DNA of 64,000 nt. Source: Serinus canaria. Its lineage: Eukaryota > Chordata > Aves > Passeriformes > Fringillidae. The stretch spans positions 48,902,205 to 48,966,204 of the forward strand of contig NC_066343.1 of NCBI RefSeq assembly GCF_022539315.1, read 5' to 3'. Below, in pieces: positions 52,301 to 64,000 of the stretch (its first letter is position 1; each line of letters opens with the position of its first letter). The position numbers were made by a program, and so were the translations under genes. The notes beneath the pieces were generated by a model. It did not search any database and was not told the origin of the DNA. It saw nothing but the letters and a program-made list of their open reading frames with translations.

Positions 52301-54529
52301 TAGTGTGGGTTATTTTTAATAGGAACTAAGCCATATTCAGTGTGTGTGAATAGGGAACAAAGTGCATTTTGGGAGTAGTTGGGTGAGAACATGGAATTGA
52401 TACTGACAACAGCATCACTTCCACAGTGTTCCCCAGCTGTGCTACTGAGAGAGAAAATGGGGCATCTCCATTACATGCCAGGTGACAAGCTACTGGTTTT
52501 AAGAACAAAGCCTGTTTTCAAGATGTTTTCTCACAGCATAGGTCAAGTAGATCAGTGTGGTGTTCCATAATAGATTGGTCAACAATGACTCCCCTTCTCC
52601 CATTGATTGAAGGTAATAGAATTGACTCACCCAAAAGGAATAAATATGCCTAGATTTAAGCTTTAAAAATATCACATCAGTAAGTTGCATATATGTTTCA
52701 CAATAAAGCACATATGTGTTTTGACCAATTATTGCCAGTGGGTAGTTTTGTCAGAGTTTGGCAGATCTGAATTTTGAGAGGTACAGATTAATAACAAGGT
52801 TACAGGTCTTTCTTACAATGGATTTGGATCAAGCCCATTCCATGAAATGATGATTTGAATTAATTTAAGTTATGAAGTCAAAAGTAATGGAAATAGAAAT
52901 AATTTAATTTTGGAAGATGTTTGCACAATACAGCTTTTTCAGGTTTTTAATTCAGAGAATTTTCTAAGGTCTTACTAATGCACAATTTTGATTTGAGTTT
53001 TTGTAATTACTTTGAGAACTGAACATTTCTGTTAAATAACTAAATATTGTAGAAGAAGAAATGTACACAGTTACCTTGCCTTAATAATTAAGCAGACATC
53101 TTCAAAGTATACTTTTTGAGGTTGAGAATTGTATTTCAGGTGTATTTCTCAATTTATGTAATGATTCATGTGGGAAGTCATGAAAGTTTAGATTTTAATA
53201 GATACCTTAGCCATCATGTTCTGTCTTATTTCTGTTATTGGACAGAATAATCTGATTTTTCATCATAATATAACTGCATTCTAAAATTTGGCTGTTTTCT
53301 CTCTTCTTCGGACTTCGGGTTTTACTGTCAGCCTAAGGGAAGTTTTCTGTAAAAATCTAGATTTTTGTTTCAAAGTCAGAGTCAATATTATGGAAAAGTA
53401 GGAAATGTGCTTATTTGCAGAACTTTTTAAAACACAGCACAGATGAAAGTATTAGATTAGGATATTTTTAAAGAGCTCTTGGAGGGAGTTCATCAAGTGC
53501 ATGAAACCCAGTCTGATCTGGGATTATGGTGGTTGCATTTGTTAGAACCAAATGGTTTAGATTGAAGTAGCCTTATAACAATAAATATAAGAAAAGTTAA
53601 TGTCACCTAATGTTAAATCTATTTGCTAAAAAAGTGCATTGATACTATCTTGATTCATTTTTTTGGGTAAAGTTGTATCAATCTGTGAAGTCTGTAAATT
53701 CCTTAGAATATTTTAGATTCTGGACTGCTCTTGGACAAAAATATTGCTTCTCTGAAAACTGGAAGGTGTAAAAGTTGAATTTCTTCATCTTTACTGTGGA
53801 AGAAGACAAAAAATTAGGATTGGAGAGAAAATTTGCATGACCTGAAACATTCCTACAATAGTATATGGATCAAAGGAGTTGATAAGTAACTGTCCTTAGC
53901 GATACATGTGAAGATAATCCATGCCTTACTGCCTCTTGTTGTTTAGTTCATTGAGTAAAACCAGGTTGTGTTGGAGTTTTTAGTAGCTGATAATATTCTG
54001 GGAAAGGGGTTACTCAAACTGGAGGTTTTGGCCCATAACTGTACACCGCAAAAAAAAAATCTTGTATCACTTTAATTTAACTCCAGTTAAACAAAAGCTA
54101 GAGCATCTTAATGAGAACATTTATTTCTAAATTTACTGCAACATATTTTAGCTATGATTTTAAGGCTTGTGCTATTTACTACTTAAACAAAATAAGAAAA
54201 AGAATAAATGTAATGAAATTATACTTTCTTCTGTAGTAAATGTAATACTTCAGCTTGGTGCAAAACAAAGTTACACTTCATCTCATCTTTGTGTTCTCCG
54301 GTTGGCACTGAAGATATGTATGAGTGTGCATCTTCAGTGTTAGGGCTCTGTCCGCCAAACTTAGAGCGCAAATATTGTGTAAAAACAGTAATTTTCTTTG
54401 CTAGTGCTGTGATATACCTTTAGTAATTTTGAGAACAGAGATATCCCAAATTGTTTAGAAGCCACTAGGTGCACTGGAGCATTGATGCTTCTTTATGATA
54501 TCCCAAACTTCTGGTTTTCTTGTTTTCAG
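46392..54529 (+). other. RFX3: RFX3 intron between coding exons 1 and 2
   Basis: This 8138-nt AT-rich intron is bounded by GTATGT and TTTTCAG. It contains a 24-bp tandem duplication (47388-47435), a small fold-back at 47743-47769 and a 591-nt antisense ORF at 46747-47337. I see no LTR or CR1 copy and no convincing extra exon. Most of 48-54 kb is plain AT-rich sequence with short A and T runs. Confidence 0.9.
47388..47435. repeat. RFX3: 24-bp perfect tandem duplication
   Basis: Two identical units, 47388-47411 and 47412-47435, each starting GTAGTACAATG. It is in the RFX3 intron about 1 kb after the first coding exon. Exact identity suggests a recent event. Confidence 0.97.
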
Positions 54530-54627
54530 GTACAGCAAGTACAGACTGTGCAACAGGTACAGCATGTCTACCCAGCCCAGGTTCAGTATGTGGAGGGAAG
54601 TGACACAGTCTACACTAATGGAGCTAT
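54530..54627 (+). CDS. RFX3: RFX3 second coding exon (residues 40-71 and two bases of 72)
   Basis: The acceptor is TTTTCAG ending at 54529 and the donor is GTAAGT at 54628-54633. The exon is 98 nt: it enters in phase 0 and leaves after two bases of an Ile codon. It translates as VQQVQTVQQVQHVYPAQV, then QYVEGSDTVYTNGA, continuing the Gln/Val repeat begun in the previous exon. The QQV/QVQ periodicity across the junction is typical of the RFX1/2/3 glutamine-rich activation segment. The preceding intron is 8138 nt (46392-54529). Skipping this exon alone would break the frame, because 98 is not a multiple of 3. The frame, the splice sites and the match to RFX3 order all agree, so the call is firm. 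Confidence 0.97.
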
Positions 54628-55684
54628 GTAAGTTGGAAAATGGTTAGAATTTTAATGTTCATTAAAGTGTGAAGTTAAATACTTTCAGTTAAATATTTTC
54701 AGTTGATTCTATCAACTATTGTATATTAAATTAGAAAAAAAAATTATTCAATGACATTTCTTCCAGTGTCATAGTAGCTTTTTGGATTAAAATGTGAATT
54801 CACACTATTTGTTTTTATTAAGGCATAAGTTTTGTGTAAGTAGAATTGTTGTGATTGTTTTAGTTGCCCTCTGTATGGCATAGTGTTGTTTGAAAAAGCA
54901 TTTTCTATTTCATGGGTACGTTCTGTCTGATAGACATGTTTTATAACTTCTGTCCTCAGGACAAAAGGCAGGGCTTTCTGTCTTCCTGGCTGCAATCCTA
55001 GTGGCAAATGATAGAAAGGTGCAGCAGCTGTAATTACTTTCTAGTAATTTAATTTCATTTGTGTGTTTGATAAAATGAGATCAGTTTTTATTTCCAAAGG
55101 AATGAGGAAAAGCAGAGGAACGAAATTAACAGTCTCATTTGCTGCTTCTTTAACATCCTATTTTCACATGATTGTGCATTTCCTGCTTTCCTGAATAAGC
55201 TTTTTTATCATCAAGTTTCTTTCTTCAATATGCAAGCTAAGAAAGTCTAAAAAAAAAAAAAATCTAGATTTTATTTGACCTCTGGACATTACCTAGTCTA
55301 ATAACAGGCTTGGAGCAAAACCACCTTTGAAATTGGCTCAAACTTCAAAGTAGAGTGTGTTGCTTGAAAAGGAGCCTCTCAGTGTAATTTTTTCATTTAC
55401 CATTTTTGCTTTCTAACTGGCTTTTTGAAGAAGTACAATTTAGAAAGCTTATTGATTGTCTGAAGATATTTATTGAAGGTAATCCAAAAGCAGTTCAAAA
55501 GAGTAATATTATTTGGATTCAGAGACTTAGGATGCTGACACTGACAGTGTTCTTTGGTCATTTCTACTAGCACATTTTGATTTATTAATTTTTCATGTAC
55601 TGTCTTTTCTGGTTTTTTTCTCACTTGTAAATCCTAAACAATGTATTTTAAATATGCATTTGACTTCTCAGTTTTACTGATTTT

Positions 55685-55796
55685 GTCTGGGATAGATTAA
55701 TTTTCTTCCTATTAGATAGTAGCAGCTATGTTTCAGATTTGTGCTGCAAATAGTATTGATAATATCTACTGTGAAGAAAGTAACTCTACCCCAGCC
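55685..55796. repeat. Inverted pair of LTR-head remnants
   Basis: Positions 55685-55708 (GTCTGGGATAGATTAATTTT onward) match the U3 start of the 35.25-35.80 kb LTR family on the + strand. Positions 55773-55796 match the same start in reverse. The arms are imperfect complements, about 20 of 24 positions, around a 64-nt spacer made of more LTR-head sequence. Confidence 0.65.
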
Positions 55797-56559
55797 AAAG
55801 ACAGCCCACAGGTACAGCGGCATAACCTCATTGTGACATGAGAGAACCTATTAGCCTCCAAAAGATGTCATTCTTAAATATGCTATTTTTTGAGTTTCTC
55901 TTTTCATTACTTCTAAGTTCTTATGTGTGCTGTTGGGACTTTTGGCAGTGTATAAAAAGTGTACTACACTACTTAGGAAAAGGGAAAAACAGAAGTAGAT
56001 GTGACTGACTGCTTGGTATGAACCTTCAGGTTTCCATTATTTTATTGTATTTCTGTGTCTGAATCCCTCTGTCAGTTGCTGCAAAATCAGTCAATAGGCT
56101 ATAGAAGAAGAAAGCTCTTCTTAGCATGTTAGCTAAATCTAGATTGTTTTTCTCTCCTACAGAGAAGATCTTAGCTGTGTTGTTGTGAACAGCAATATAG
56201 TGGACAAGCAATTTGTTGTTCAATCCTTGCAGGAAGATTAGCCTTTCTAAATATTGTCATTTCATTGATAGAGAATGTACCCAGTCTGTGTTTCTACTCA
56301 GACTTTTCAAAGATTCTATCTAGCCCATTTCCCATATACTTTTGTACACCAGATTTTGGGTAGTCTTCCTACGATTATATGTTTGATATATTTTATGATA
56401 AATCAGAATCTTAATTATAACTCAAAATCAGATATAGGATTGTTCTGTAATGTATCAAGGAACAGTACTGCTCTGGCAATGGAATAAGAAGTCTGCAAAC
56501 CATAGTTAGGGTGAAGACATTAATTCATATAGGAATCTCTGTAATAAATTGTCACAGCA

Positions 56560-57079
56560 TGCCTGATGAAAGTCATTGCCTTCCACTCTGCTGTCATGAG
56601 ACCTGGTATGGAGTCTGTGTCCAGTTCTGGGGTCCTCAGCAATTAGAAGGATATGGACCTGTTAGAGCAGGTCCAGAAGAGGGCCACGAAGATGACCAGA
56701 GGGCTGTGGCGCCTCTCTTATGAGGACAGATGAGGACAGATTGAGAGGCTTTATTGTAACTTTCCATTGCTTAAAGAAGGCTTACAGAAAAGGCAGGAGA
56801 TAATGATAGGCTAAAGAGGCAGTGGTTTTAAACTAAAAGAGGAGAGATTTAGATTAGATGAGACAGATATTATGAAGAAATTCTTGGCTCAGAGGGTGGT
56901 GAAGAAGGTTGTCCAGAGAAGTTGTGGATGCCACATCCCTGGCAGTGTTCAAGACCAGGTTGGATGGAGCTTTGAGTAACCTGGACTAATGGAAGATTTC
57001 ACTGCCCATGGCAGGTGGAGTTGGACTAGAAGATCCTTAAGGTCCCTTCTGACACAAAGCCATTCTACAATTCTGTGAA
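56560..57079 (+). mobile_element. CR1 LINE 3' end
   Basis: Sense CR1 text includes GTGTCCAGTTCTGGGGTCCT, CAGAAGAGGGCCACGAAGAT, CATCCCTGGCAGTGTTCAAG and AGGTCCCTTCTGACACAAA. It ends in CATTCTACAATTCTGTGA, the CR1 tail. It is 5'-truncated and lies inside the RFX3 intron in the sense orientation. Confidence 0.92.
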
Positions 57080-60000
57080 AGAATTATCCTTTATTTTAAA
57101 ATACAGCACTTGCAAACTAGCACTGATTTAAATCCATATAGAATAGCAACAAAGCATGTAGTTGCAATATATATCAGGAAAAAGTTACCTAATTCTTTGC
57201 ATTGTAAAATTAAGAATTTTGTCAGGTTTCACATTCTTTGTCAAGTGTAATTGTTGTATTCCTATAATACAATTCTTCCCATACATTTTATATCATGATT
57301 TATCTACACTTAATAGTTATTTGGTTTTATTATAATTGGAGGCAATATAATTATACAAGGGGTGTCGCATACATTGTATGATATGAGAATATTTGAATTA
57401 TGTTATCTACATTTGTCTCTAGTTAACAGCAGTTTGCTTGTCAGACATGTCACTTTATTCTGAAACAAAAGTGCATTGTTGTTGCAATGGCATTGACAGG
57501 CTTACATGGCTGTTCAGAATATATTAAGACTATTATTGCTACACCTATGTTAAGAAGTCAATTAGTTCCACATCGTAAATGTGAACTTTCTTCTTTCAAT
57601 CTTCAGATTGTAAAAGGTGAATAAAATGTAGCCATTTACCTGATAGTTCTGGTAGAGCAAACAGGGGTTTAGTTGCTAGGATTGTGCAAGGGTTGATATT
57701 GCTGTTGGATCCAAACCATGTTCTTCACCAACTTGTTTTACAACGATTTGTGGTCTTTATGTTGGCAAAATGCACCATTTATGCAAAGCCAAGAATTTAC
57801 TGTTGCCTTAATTGAAATCTCAATGGTTAAATAAAGAAATTATTATCAATATAGTCAAAATTGTTATCTTCCTACTAGTTACTAGTATCTATCTGTTTTT
57901 CTCTGACATTATCTTTTTCCTTTACTACCCTAATGCATACTAAGGTGAATGGCTCCTGTCTGAGTTGGAGAGAATTACAGCATTTTACCACTAACACTGG
58001 TGTTTTGTGTGGACAGTGTATGATGGGTGATGAGGATGGCACAGTGTGTCCACTTGCAGCTATTTTTGTGTTCTAGCACAGTCTATACCTTGTCCGTATC
58101 AGTGTATTCACTGGTTTCCATTTCAATAGTTTATCTCAATTTGTTTAATGTGGTCTATTTTTGCCAGAATGGATACTTCTTCAATACTGTTATGCCAGCT
58201 CGTGGTTCTCTTTGCTACAGTTTTGATCTAGAGTCACTGATTGTTTATTCTGTACAGAATAGCTATTTGATATAAACATCTGTTAGAGCAATGCTTCAGC
58301 ATTTTAATCATAGGTTTCATACCACACAATCACAGAAAGCTTAGATAAAATGGAAACAGATTAAGTAACATTTATCTAATTGTTATCTAGTAATCACTAC
58401 TAGAACAAAACTCTAGACTAAGACAGAGAAGCCTAGACAAAGAGAGCCTGACAAGCCCAACTCTTGCAGATTTAGTATGTACCCTTTGACATATTCCTAA
58501 TAGTGGCAATACTGTATTTCTTGGACTATAGGTCTGCTGTACTTAATCAGAATTTTAGAAATTTGTAATTAATGTTTCCTTAACTGTCTAAATTACAGGT
58601 CCTGAGAATGAAATTTATAGAATTCCACCTTTGTTTTCATTTACTATATTCCCTGGCTTGTAGGGTTTTCTGTAGCTGTGCATTGTATGTGCTTTTATTG
58701 CTTTGTTTTCATGTGAAAAATTGTCTTGGACTAAGTGTTGAAGATCTGAGTTCTTTTTTATGGCTAATAAATGCCTCTCTATTATTATTAAAAGTCTGTA
58801 TCATATTCTGTTGTGACAGTCTCAGGGTGTATGGCACTTCCTTTTCTTCCGTTTGCTTAGGATACATCACCTCCAGAATCTGGCTATGTTAAGGCCTTCC
58901 CTCAGTATTAGACAAAAGATTCTGTTCTCTCTAGTTTCTGTGAAGCTGTCTATTAGCTTAAGGATCATAGAATTATCCTAAAAACTTAAAGGAGTTTGAG
59001 AATATTCTGATGTGAAAGAATTTGGTTTGGAGGTTTTCTAAGGTTGAACACTCATACATAGTGGTCAAATGGATTGGATATTTACATAGAATCTGATCAT
59101 AGGTGCAGATGGGAATAAATTATTCCCAGTGTGTGCATGTGCATGCTGAAAACTAAGGGAGGACAAGAGCAAGTTTACTCTTTCTGTGCCATTGTTTTTA
59201 TTTTTTTTTTCAGAATATCAGTATCTTTGAAGAGACAGAAGTGTCTGTAAAAGTTGGGCTCAGTAACTTTATATTAGAGTCTGTAATGTAGGGTAAGACA
59301 TTGCAATTGATTTGTGTGTTAATGCCGGGGCTTACTGGAATTAATTATTTTCTGGTTTCCTGTGGAAAAAAAAATAGTGTTTTAAATAACTTTATACCAC
59401 AACTTCATCTCTTTTATTTCTAGCATTATATTTTTGTAAATCATTATAAAATGTGTGTAAGCAAGCAATGAGGCATAACAGGAAATGCCTTGGATTATTG
59501 TACCTTGCAATGCTTATTTGATTCTTGCTGGTATTGTTAATTTCTAGTGTGGGATCTTAACATCAGGCACCTGCTCTGGGCTTGCTTAATCTGAATTGAA
59601 TTCTCACAGTGCCTGACTTTTTGTTGCTTGCTCTCAGGGTAAACATGATCTAGTTTGCACAGCCTTCTGGTAACTAGGATACTGCAGCCTAACTACTTAG
59701 ACTTTAAATTCACTTGTAACTGGTAAGCTTTATTCTAATGCCACATTCTAGTAAGCACTGAATTTCACAGTGTTTCAGTAGTAGGAGCTATCAGGTTCTG
59801 TTGCCTTCCTGCTAGCAAAAGCAAGAGTTAATCATCAATGTGTTCTCATAAAGAGCAAGAAAACTTTGAGATTACTCCCTGTGCGATTTTATATGCAGTT
59901 GTTAAAGGAGGGAAGAGCTGGGAATGCTTTTGAAACTTTTGCAGTGGGAAGGAACTGCCTATGATAAGTGTCAGGGTGTTTAAGAAAGTATAACATATTT

Positions 60001-60969
60001 ATGCTGCAAGTGCTGTGGAGAAATAGAAGATCACTTCCTCATTTGTATTTATTTTCCTCTTTGCTGCAACTTTATTTTAAAGGGTCACGTTAACATGTGC
60101 AATGACCTTAAAACATTTAAGTCTGCTTTCTAAAAACATGATTTCTCAAAACTGCTTTCTAAAACATCATCTTATTCAGCTGCATTTTTAATTTCCAGAT
60201 TGAATAATTTTGATTAAATTAAATGTCTCTTTGTGAAGTTACAATTATTATTGGATGTTCATCTCACTTTTAAACACACTGTTGAGCTCTGTTGTGAAAG
60301 GCTTGCTAAATCATTTCCAATGATTGGGTGTTCTAAAAAAACTGGTTGGTTGTTGGACCAAACGTAAGAGTGTGTTTATTTTGGAGTCAGACCTATTGAT
60401 GTGTGTCCTATTGATACACTGATACAGATTGTTATTATAAGCAGAAATAGGTGCTCTGTTGCAATCAGTACTTATTTAGGGACTGTGTGTGATATAGAGG
60501 TCTATAGATGGTACATATGATATACAGATAAACCTTTACAAAGTAAAAGCAAACAGATATTTCATCTCCTATTCCACAGCAAGTCTGTGACTGATTCTCT
60601 TCAAATTTGAAGCTTTCTCTAGAATTTGCATTGCTTCCAATATTCAATTCCACTTTTGCAAGTGAGAGTTGTTCTCCTTGCATCTTTTGTACAGTGTTTT
60701 CCTCTAGCCATGTCTATTTTTGCTGTAAACAAAGATTTATCCTTTCATTACTTTCCTTACTGACAGCTGATACCAAGATTTTTCTTTCCTCTTGTGAGAG
60801 AAATTACAATGTCAGTCACTTGGTGATCATTTCCGTGAACTGTTTCCCCTGAACCAACATCACAACATTTCCCTACATTTGTCCTCTGCTGCATAGCACT
60901 GTTCACAGATGTAAAGATAGAGACAAAATCCAGTCTGCTAGTGGTTATTGTGCTCATCACACGATGAAT

Positions 60970-61135
60970 GACCTCAGGGTGCACCAAGGAACACTTCAGT
61001 TAAACATTAAGAAAAAATTCCTTTGCTGCAAAGGGTGATCAAGAAGTGGAACAGGCAGAGTGGGGAAGTGATGGAGCCCCCATCCCTGGAATTGTTCACA
61101 AAACATCGCCCCATGTGGCACGTGGGGAGGTGATT
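60970..61135 (+). mobile_element. Short CR1 LINE fragment
   Basis: AACATTAAGAAAAAATTCC, GTGATCAAGAAGTGGAACAG and CATCCCTGGAATTGTTCA match the CR1 3' region. Both ends are degraded and no terminal octamers are visible. Confidence 0.75.
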
Positions 61136-63106
61136 TAGGGATGAAGATGGGAGGGTTCCCTGATTTTCTGGTTTTTTTTTTTCCTCCTTATGAACTTGAT
61201 AGAGCTTTCCTATGGTTCTAAGATAAACAGTATTTCTAAGATATCACAAGGTACTACTATGATACCTTGGCTTGGGAGAACAGATTAAGCAGACCTGCAC
61301 AGTACCTCAATACGTACATAGGTAATTGCAATGCAAATATCAACTGATTTTAACTTTCAAAAGAAAGTTTAATAGATTAAATGTCTGTTTGAGCATTAGT
61401 CCCTAAAAGAACTATTTTGCTTTGTTTTCAGCAGGCTGCAGGGCATTTCTTTTGGATTAGCTTCAAGGTTTTTTGCTGCTGATCTTGAGGCTTTTGAAAT
61501 ACTCAAAATGGAAAGTGTTTAAGTAGCTTAAAGAGGGGTAAGAGGGAATAAGGTAGTATGAGGCTTATGAAACATTTCAGATTTTGAAACTTAAGTTTGG
61601 AGATTCTGGAAGTCTCATCAGGGGAAGGGAGAAACTGTTGCAGTCATAGTTAACAAAGCAAAATTTATGACACTGCTTGTTAATGAAGTACTATTATGTT
61701 CCTCAATCATTTAGAAGTAGTGCTTTTCTGAAGGTAAACAAGAAATTATAATTTCCGTGTCTGTTGTTTACTTATTAAGTAATCTTACATAAGTTTTCAT
61801 TAATATAAAACCAGTAAATTGCCTTGACTTTTTCTCTATATTAATATTAAATTAAATATTATATAGATAAAGGGGAAGAAAAGCCTGAATTAATGTTCTT
61901 GCATATGTGTCTTGATCATCAGTTTATTCCATAAAACATGACTGCTGCATCCACCTCTTGTGTTTCTGTTCAAAAGTGTCTGGAGTTTTGTTATTTGCTT
62001 GTTGTGGTTTTCAGTTACAAGCCATAAAAATTGATAATCCCTATGGATTACAAGAAATGTTACAGATTTTTATGCTTAAATAAGAAAATTTATGATTGGG
62101 TAAGCTGACCTATCTTTACCTGTTATCATGCTTGTCAACATACAAAGATCTAGTCTTTGAAATAATTAATTATATTTACTTTATAATTTTGAAATATATA
62201 GAGTTAAATATCAAATTTTGTTTGTGGGAACAAATACAAATTCAAAAATTATAAACAGATTACAACACATGAAAAATAATTATTCAAAATAAGTAAATAA
62301 GAACATGAAAGACATGATAGAAGGTTTCAGTAGCTGAGTAGTTTATTAGGGTGAAATGTTAATGACATGTAAATGTTTCATACTTGATAATTATTTTAAA
62401 ATGTTACTGTTGCATTCCTTTAACTTCTCTAATATTTGTGATGCTTTTTCAAGTTGTAGTTCTGTTTGGTTTTATTTCTTAAATGCTTTTTTTTGTTATT
62501 ACATTAATTCATGTCTAATTTTGAATTTGCCCTGTAAAATAACTGCATTTCCAAAATACCAGCAGACTCAGATTTTCAAGCTTCAGTGAAGAGCTTCTGT
62601 GAATTTAAAAACAATAGACAACAGAGGATTCTTGAACATTGGACCCTGCTAGCTGATATTTGTAGGAATTGTTTGTAACTTTGCAAACTACACATTATGC
62701 AAAAAGTATGGCATCCAACTTGAAATTGAAATTCCATTGTCAAATTAAAAAAAAAATGTGATGCAGATGAAGCTTTGTAGATTTCTTTGCAATATATTAA
62801 TAATTGGATTAGTTCTATGTGCCTGCCTTCAATTTTTGTTGTTTCCTTCTCTCTTCTTCTTTGTGTAAGACTGACAGTTTTTCTATAAAGTTCAGTGGAT
62901 ACTTGGCTTACCATTGTCACTGAGTTAGTTATTTAAATATTTGACTTGATTAACTGTTATTCTCTGAGGAGACAGGAATTGTTTGCCAATCTTATTTTAT
63001 TTGATTTTAGTTTTTGTAAATCAATTTCTAGAGTTATAACATTACCCTCAGCTAAATGAAATACAAATAATGTATTTTCCTTTTCTTTTATTTTCTTTTC
63101 TTGAAG

Positions 63107-63365
63107 CCGATCAACAACTTATCCTTACACAGAAACCCAGATGTACAGTCAAAACGCTGGGGGAAATTATTTTGATACTCAAGGAAGTTCTGCACAGGTG
63201 ACAACAGTGGTCTCGTCTCATAGCATGGTGGGCACTGGAGGGATTCAGATGGGCGTAACAGGAGGACAACTCATTAGCAGCTCAGGAGGGACCTATCTGA
63301 TTGGCAATTCAATGGAAAATTCTGGTCATTCAGTGACTCACACAACGCGGGCCTCCCCAGCGACA
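63107..63365 (+). CDS. RFX3: RFX3 third coding exon (residues 72-158)
   Basis: The acceptor is a TTTTCTTTTCTTGAAG tract ending at 63106. The first base completes the Ile72 codon (AT|C). The donor GTAAGT is at 63366-63371, leaving phase 0. The exon is 259 nt. It reads RSTTYPYTETQMYSQN and later SSAQVTTVVSSHSMVGTGG, ending THTTRASPAT. This is the Ser/Thr/Gly-rich part of the RFX3 activation region, just before the segment leading into the RFX winged-helix domain. The intron before it is 8479 nt. Together the last two exons are 357 nt, a multiple of 3, so joint skipping would keep the frame. An internal ATG at 63141 is in frame but has no sign of being a primary start. The next exon is beyond the window. 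Confidence 0.97.
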
Positions 63366-63488
63366 GTAAGTATTTCAGACTGATGCAAAACCTTTGAGAC
63401 TAGTCTCTTAGTCACTCAGATGTTGTTGCAGACTGACACAGTTTTTGTGACAGAATACATTGCGGTATTATGTTGTCAGAATAAGGAC

Positions 63489-63522
63489 TATATAGTGCTT
63501 TTTGTAAAAGAAGCACTATATA
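63489..63522. repeat. RFX3: Perfect 12-bp-stem hairpin
   Basis: Arms TATATAGTGCTT (63489-63500) and AAGCACTATATA (63511-63522) flank a 10-nt loop. It is too short for a typical pre-miRNA. It sits 124 nt after the donor site of the third coding exon. Confidence 0.9.
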
Positions 63523-63670
63523 TGTATGAGATACAGGAGTAAGAGTACTGTGAAAACTTAATCATGAAGGCATACCTTTCCCTTGACAGCTGGTGAATAA
63601 TTACATTTTGTACGTTAAATTTAAACATTTTGTAATTTTTCTGAAAACATGAGAAGAATACAGTGTTGTT

Positions 63671-63742
63671 GAGTGTAACTGTTAGATGGAAAAGTTAAAT
63701 AATGTAGAGTGTAACTGTTAGATGGAAAAGTTAAATAATGTA
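63671..63742. repeat. RFX3: 36-bp perfect tandem duplication
   Basis: Two identical units, 63671-63706 and 63707-63742, each starting GAGTGTAACTG. It lies about 300 bp after the third coding exon. Exact identity suggests a recent, perhaps polymorphic, duplication. Confidence 0.97.
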
Positions 63743-64000
63743 AGTTATAGATCAATATCTCTGACTTCTCTGAATTTGATCAGTTTGTTTGCCTGATATT
63801 AGTATAGTTTTGGTAGCTTATTTAAAAAAATTTCCAGTTGTTCAGAATACCAAGGTAATGTGTTTTAACACTTCATTCTTACTTAACTATGGTCAGTCTC
63901 TAAATTGTGTTCAGATTAAAAGCTCTTTTGAGAATGTCTGACAGTGCTGTGGGAAGATGCTACAACTATGGTATAGAATATTGTGGCTACATAAACATGA

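Larger units (their letters stand above)
54628..63106 (+). other. RFX3: RFX3 intron between coding exons 2 and 3
   Basis: This 8479-nt intron is bounded by GTAAGT and TTGAAG. It holds inverted remnants of an LTR head (55685-55796), a CR1 3' end (about 56.56-57.08 kb) and a second short CR1 fragment (about 60.97-61.13 kb). The rest is AT-rich with no supported gene. Confidence 0.9.
63366..64000 (+). other. RFX3: Start of RFX3 intron 3, cut by the window end
   Basis: The intron opens with GTAAGT. It contains a perfect 12-bp-stem hairpin (63489-63522) and a perfect 36-bp tandem duplication (63671-63742). The next exon is not reached. Confidence 0.9.

Noticed and set aside
63141..63383. Separate gene starting at the ATG at 63141
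   Set aside because: The frame is the RFX3 exon itself. The true exon starts at 63107 and ends at 63365, and the rest of the frame is intron read-through.
1..64000. CRISPR array, bacterial operon, tRNA or rRNA
   Set aside because: No spaced direct repeats, ribosome-binding sites, cloverleaf or rRNA text were seen. The sequence is vertebrate nuclear DNA.

Overview
This is vertebrate nuclear DNA, almost certainly from a bird and probably a songbird. It is AT-rich and mostly non-coding. It carries CR1 LINE 3' ends and avian-type endogenous retrovirus LTRs, and it has three spliced exons encoding the N-terminus of the transcription factor RFX3 on the + strand. RFX3 lies on human 9p24 near DMRT1, a segment that corresponds to the avian Z chromosome, so the window is probably Z-linked. 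That is synteny inference, not something read from the bases.

Layout. Positions 1-46266 precede the first coding exon and are RFX3 5' intron and/or upstream sequence. They contain two LTR-like blocks (about 6.26-6.65 kb and 7.68-8.2 kb, the second next to a CR1 fragment), an RFX-type X-box-like palindrome at 14.84 kb and a (GT)20 microsatellite at 21.8 kb. A CpG-rich antisense locus at 26.6-27.7 kb encodes a short TOPORS-like RING protein. After it come a CR1 split by an LTR-type repeat (28.1-28.8 kb) and a reverse-oriented two-LTR non-autonomous retrovirus-like element (33.55-35.80 kb). Further CR1 and LTR copies lie at 37-44.3 kb.

The RFX3 coding exons are 46267-46391 (initiator ATG at 46275), 54530-54627 and 63107-63365. 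They are separated by introns of about 8.1 and 8.5 kb. They join in frame to give residues 1-158, the Gln/Val-rich and then Ser/Gly/Thr-rich activation region. The winged-helix DNA-binding domain is encoded downstream of the window.

The most interesting non-RFX3 items are the antisense TOPORS-like RING ORF in its own CpG island, the X-box-like palindrome inside the gene for an X-box-binding protein, several perfect hairpins and recent tandem duplications, and an unusually long antisense ORF just after the first coding exon. I did not find a clearly novel multigene system. Most of the window is ordinary avian intron and repeat sequence.
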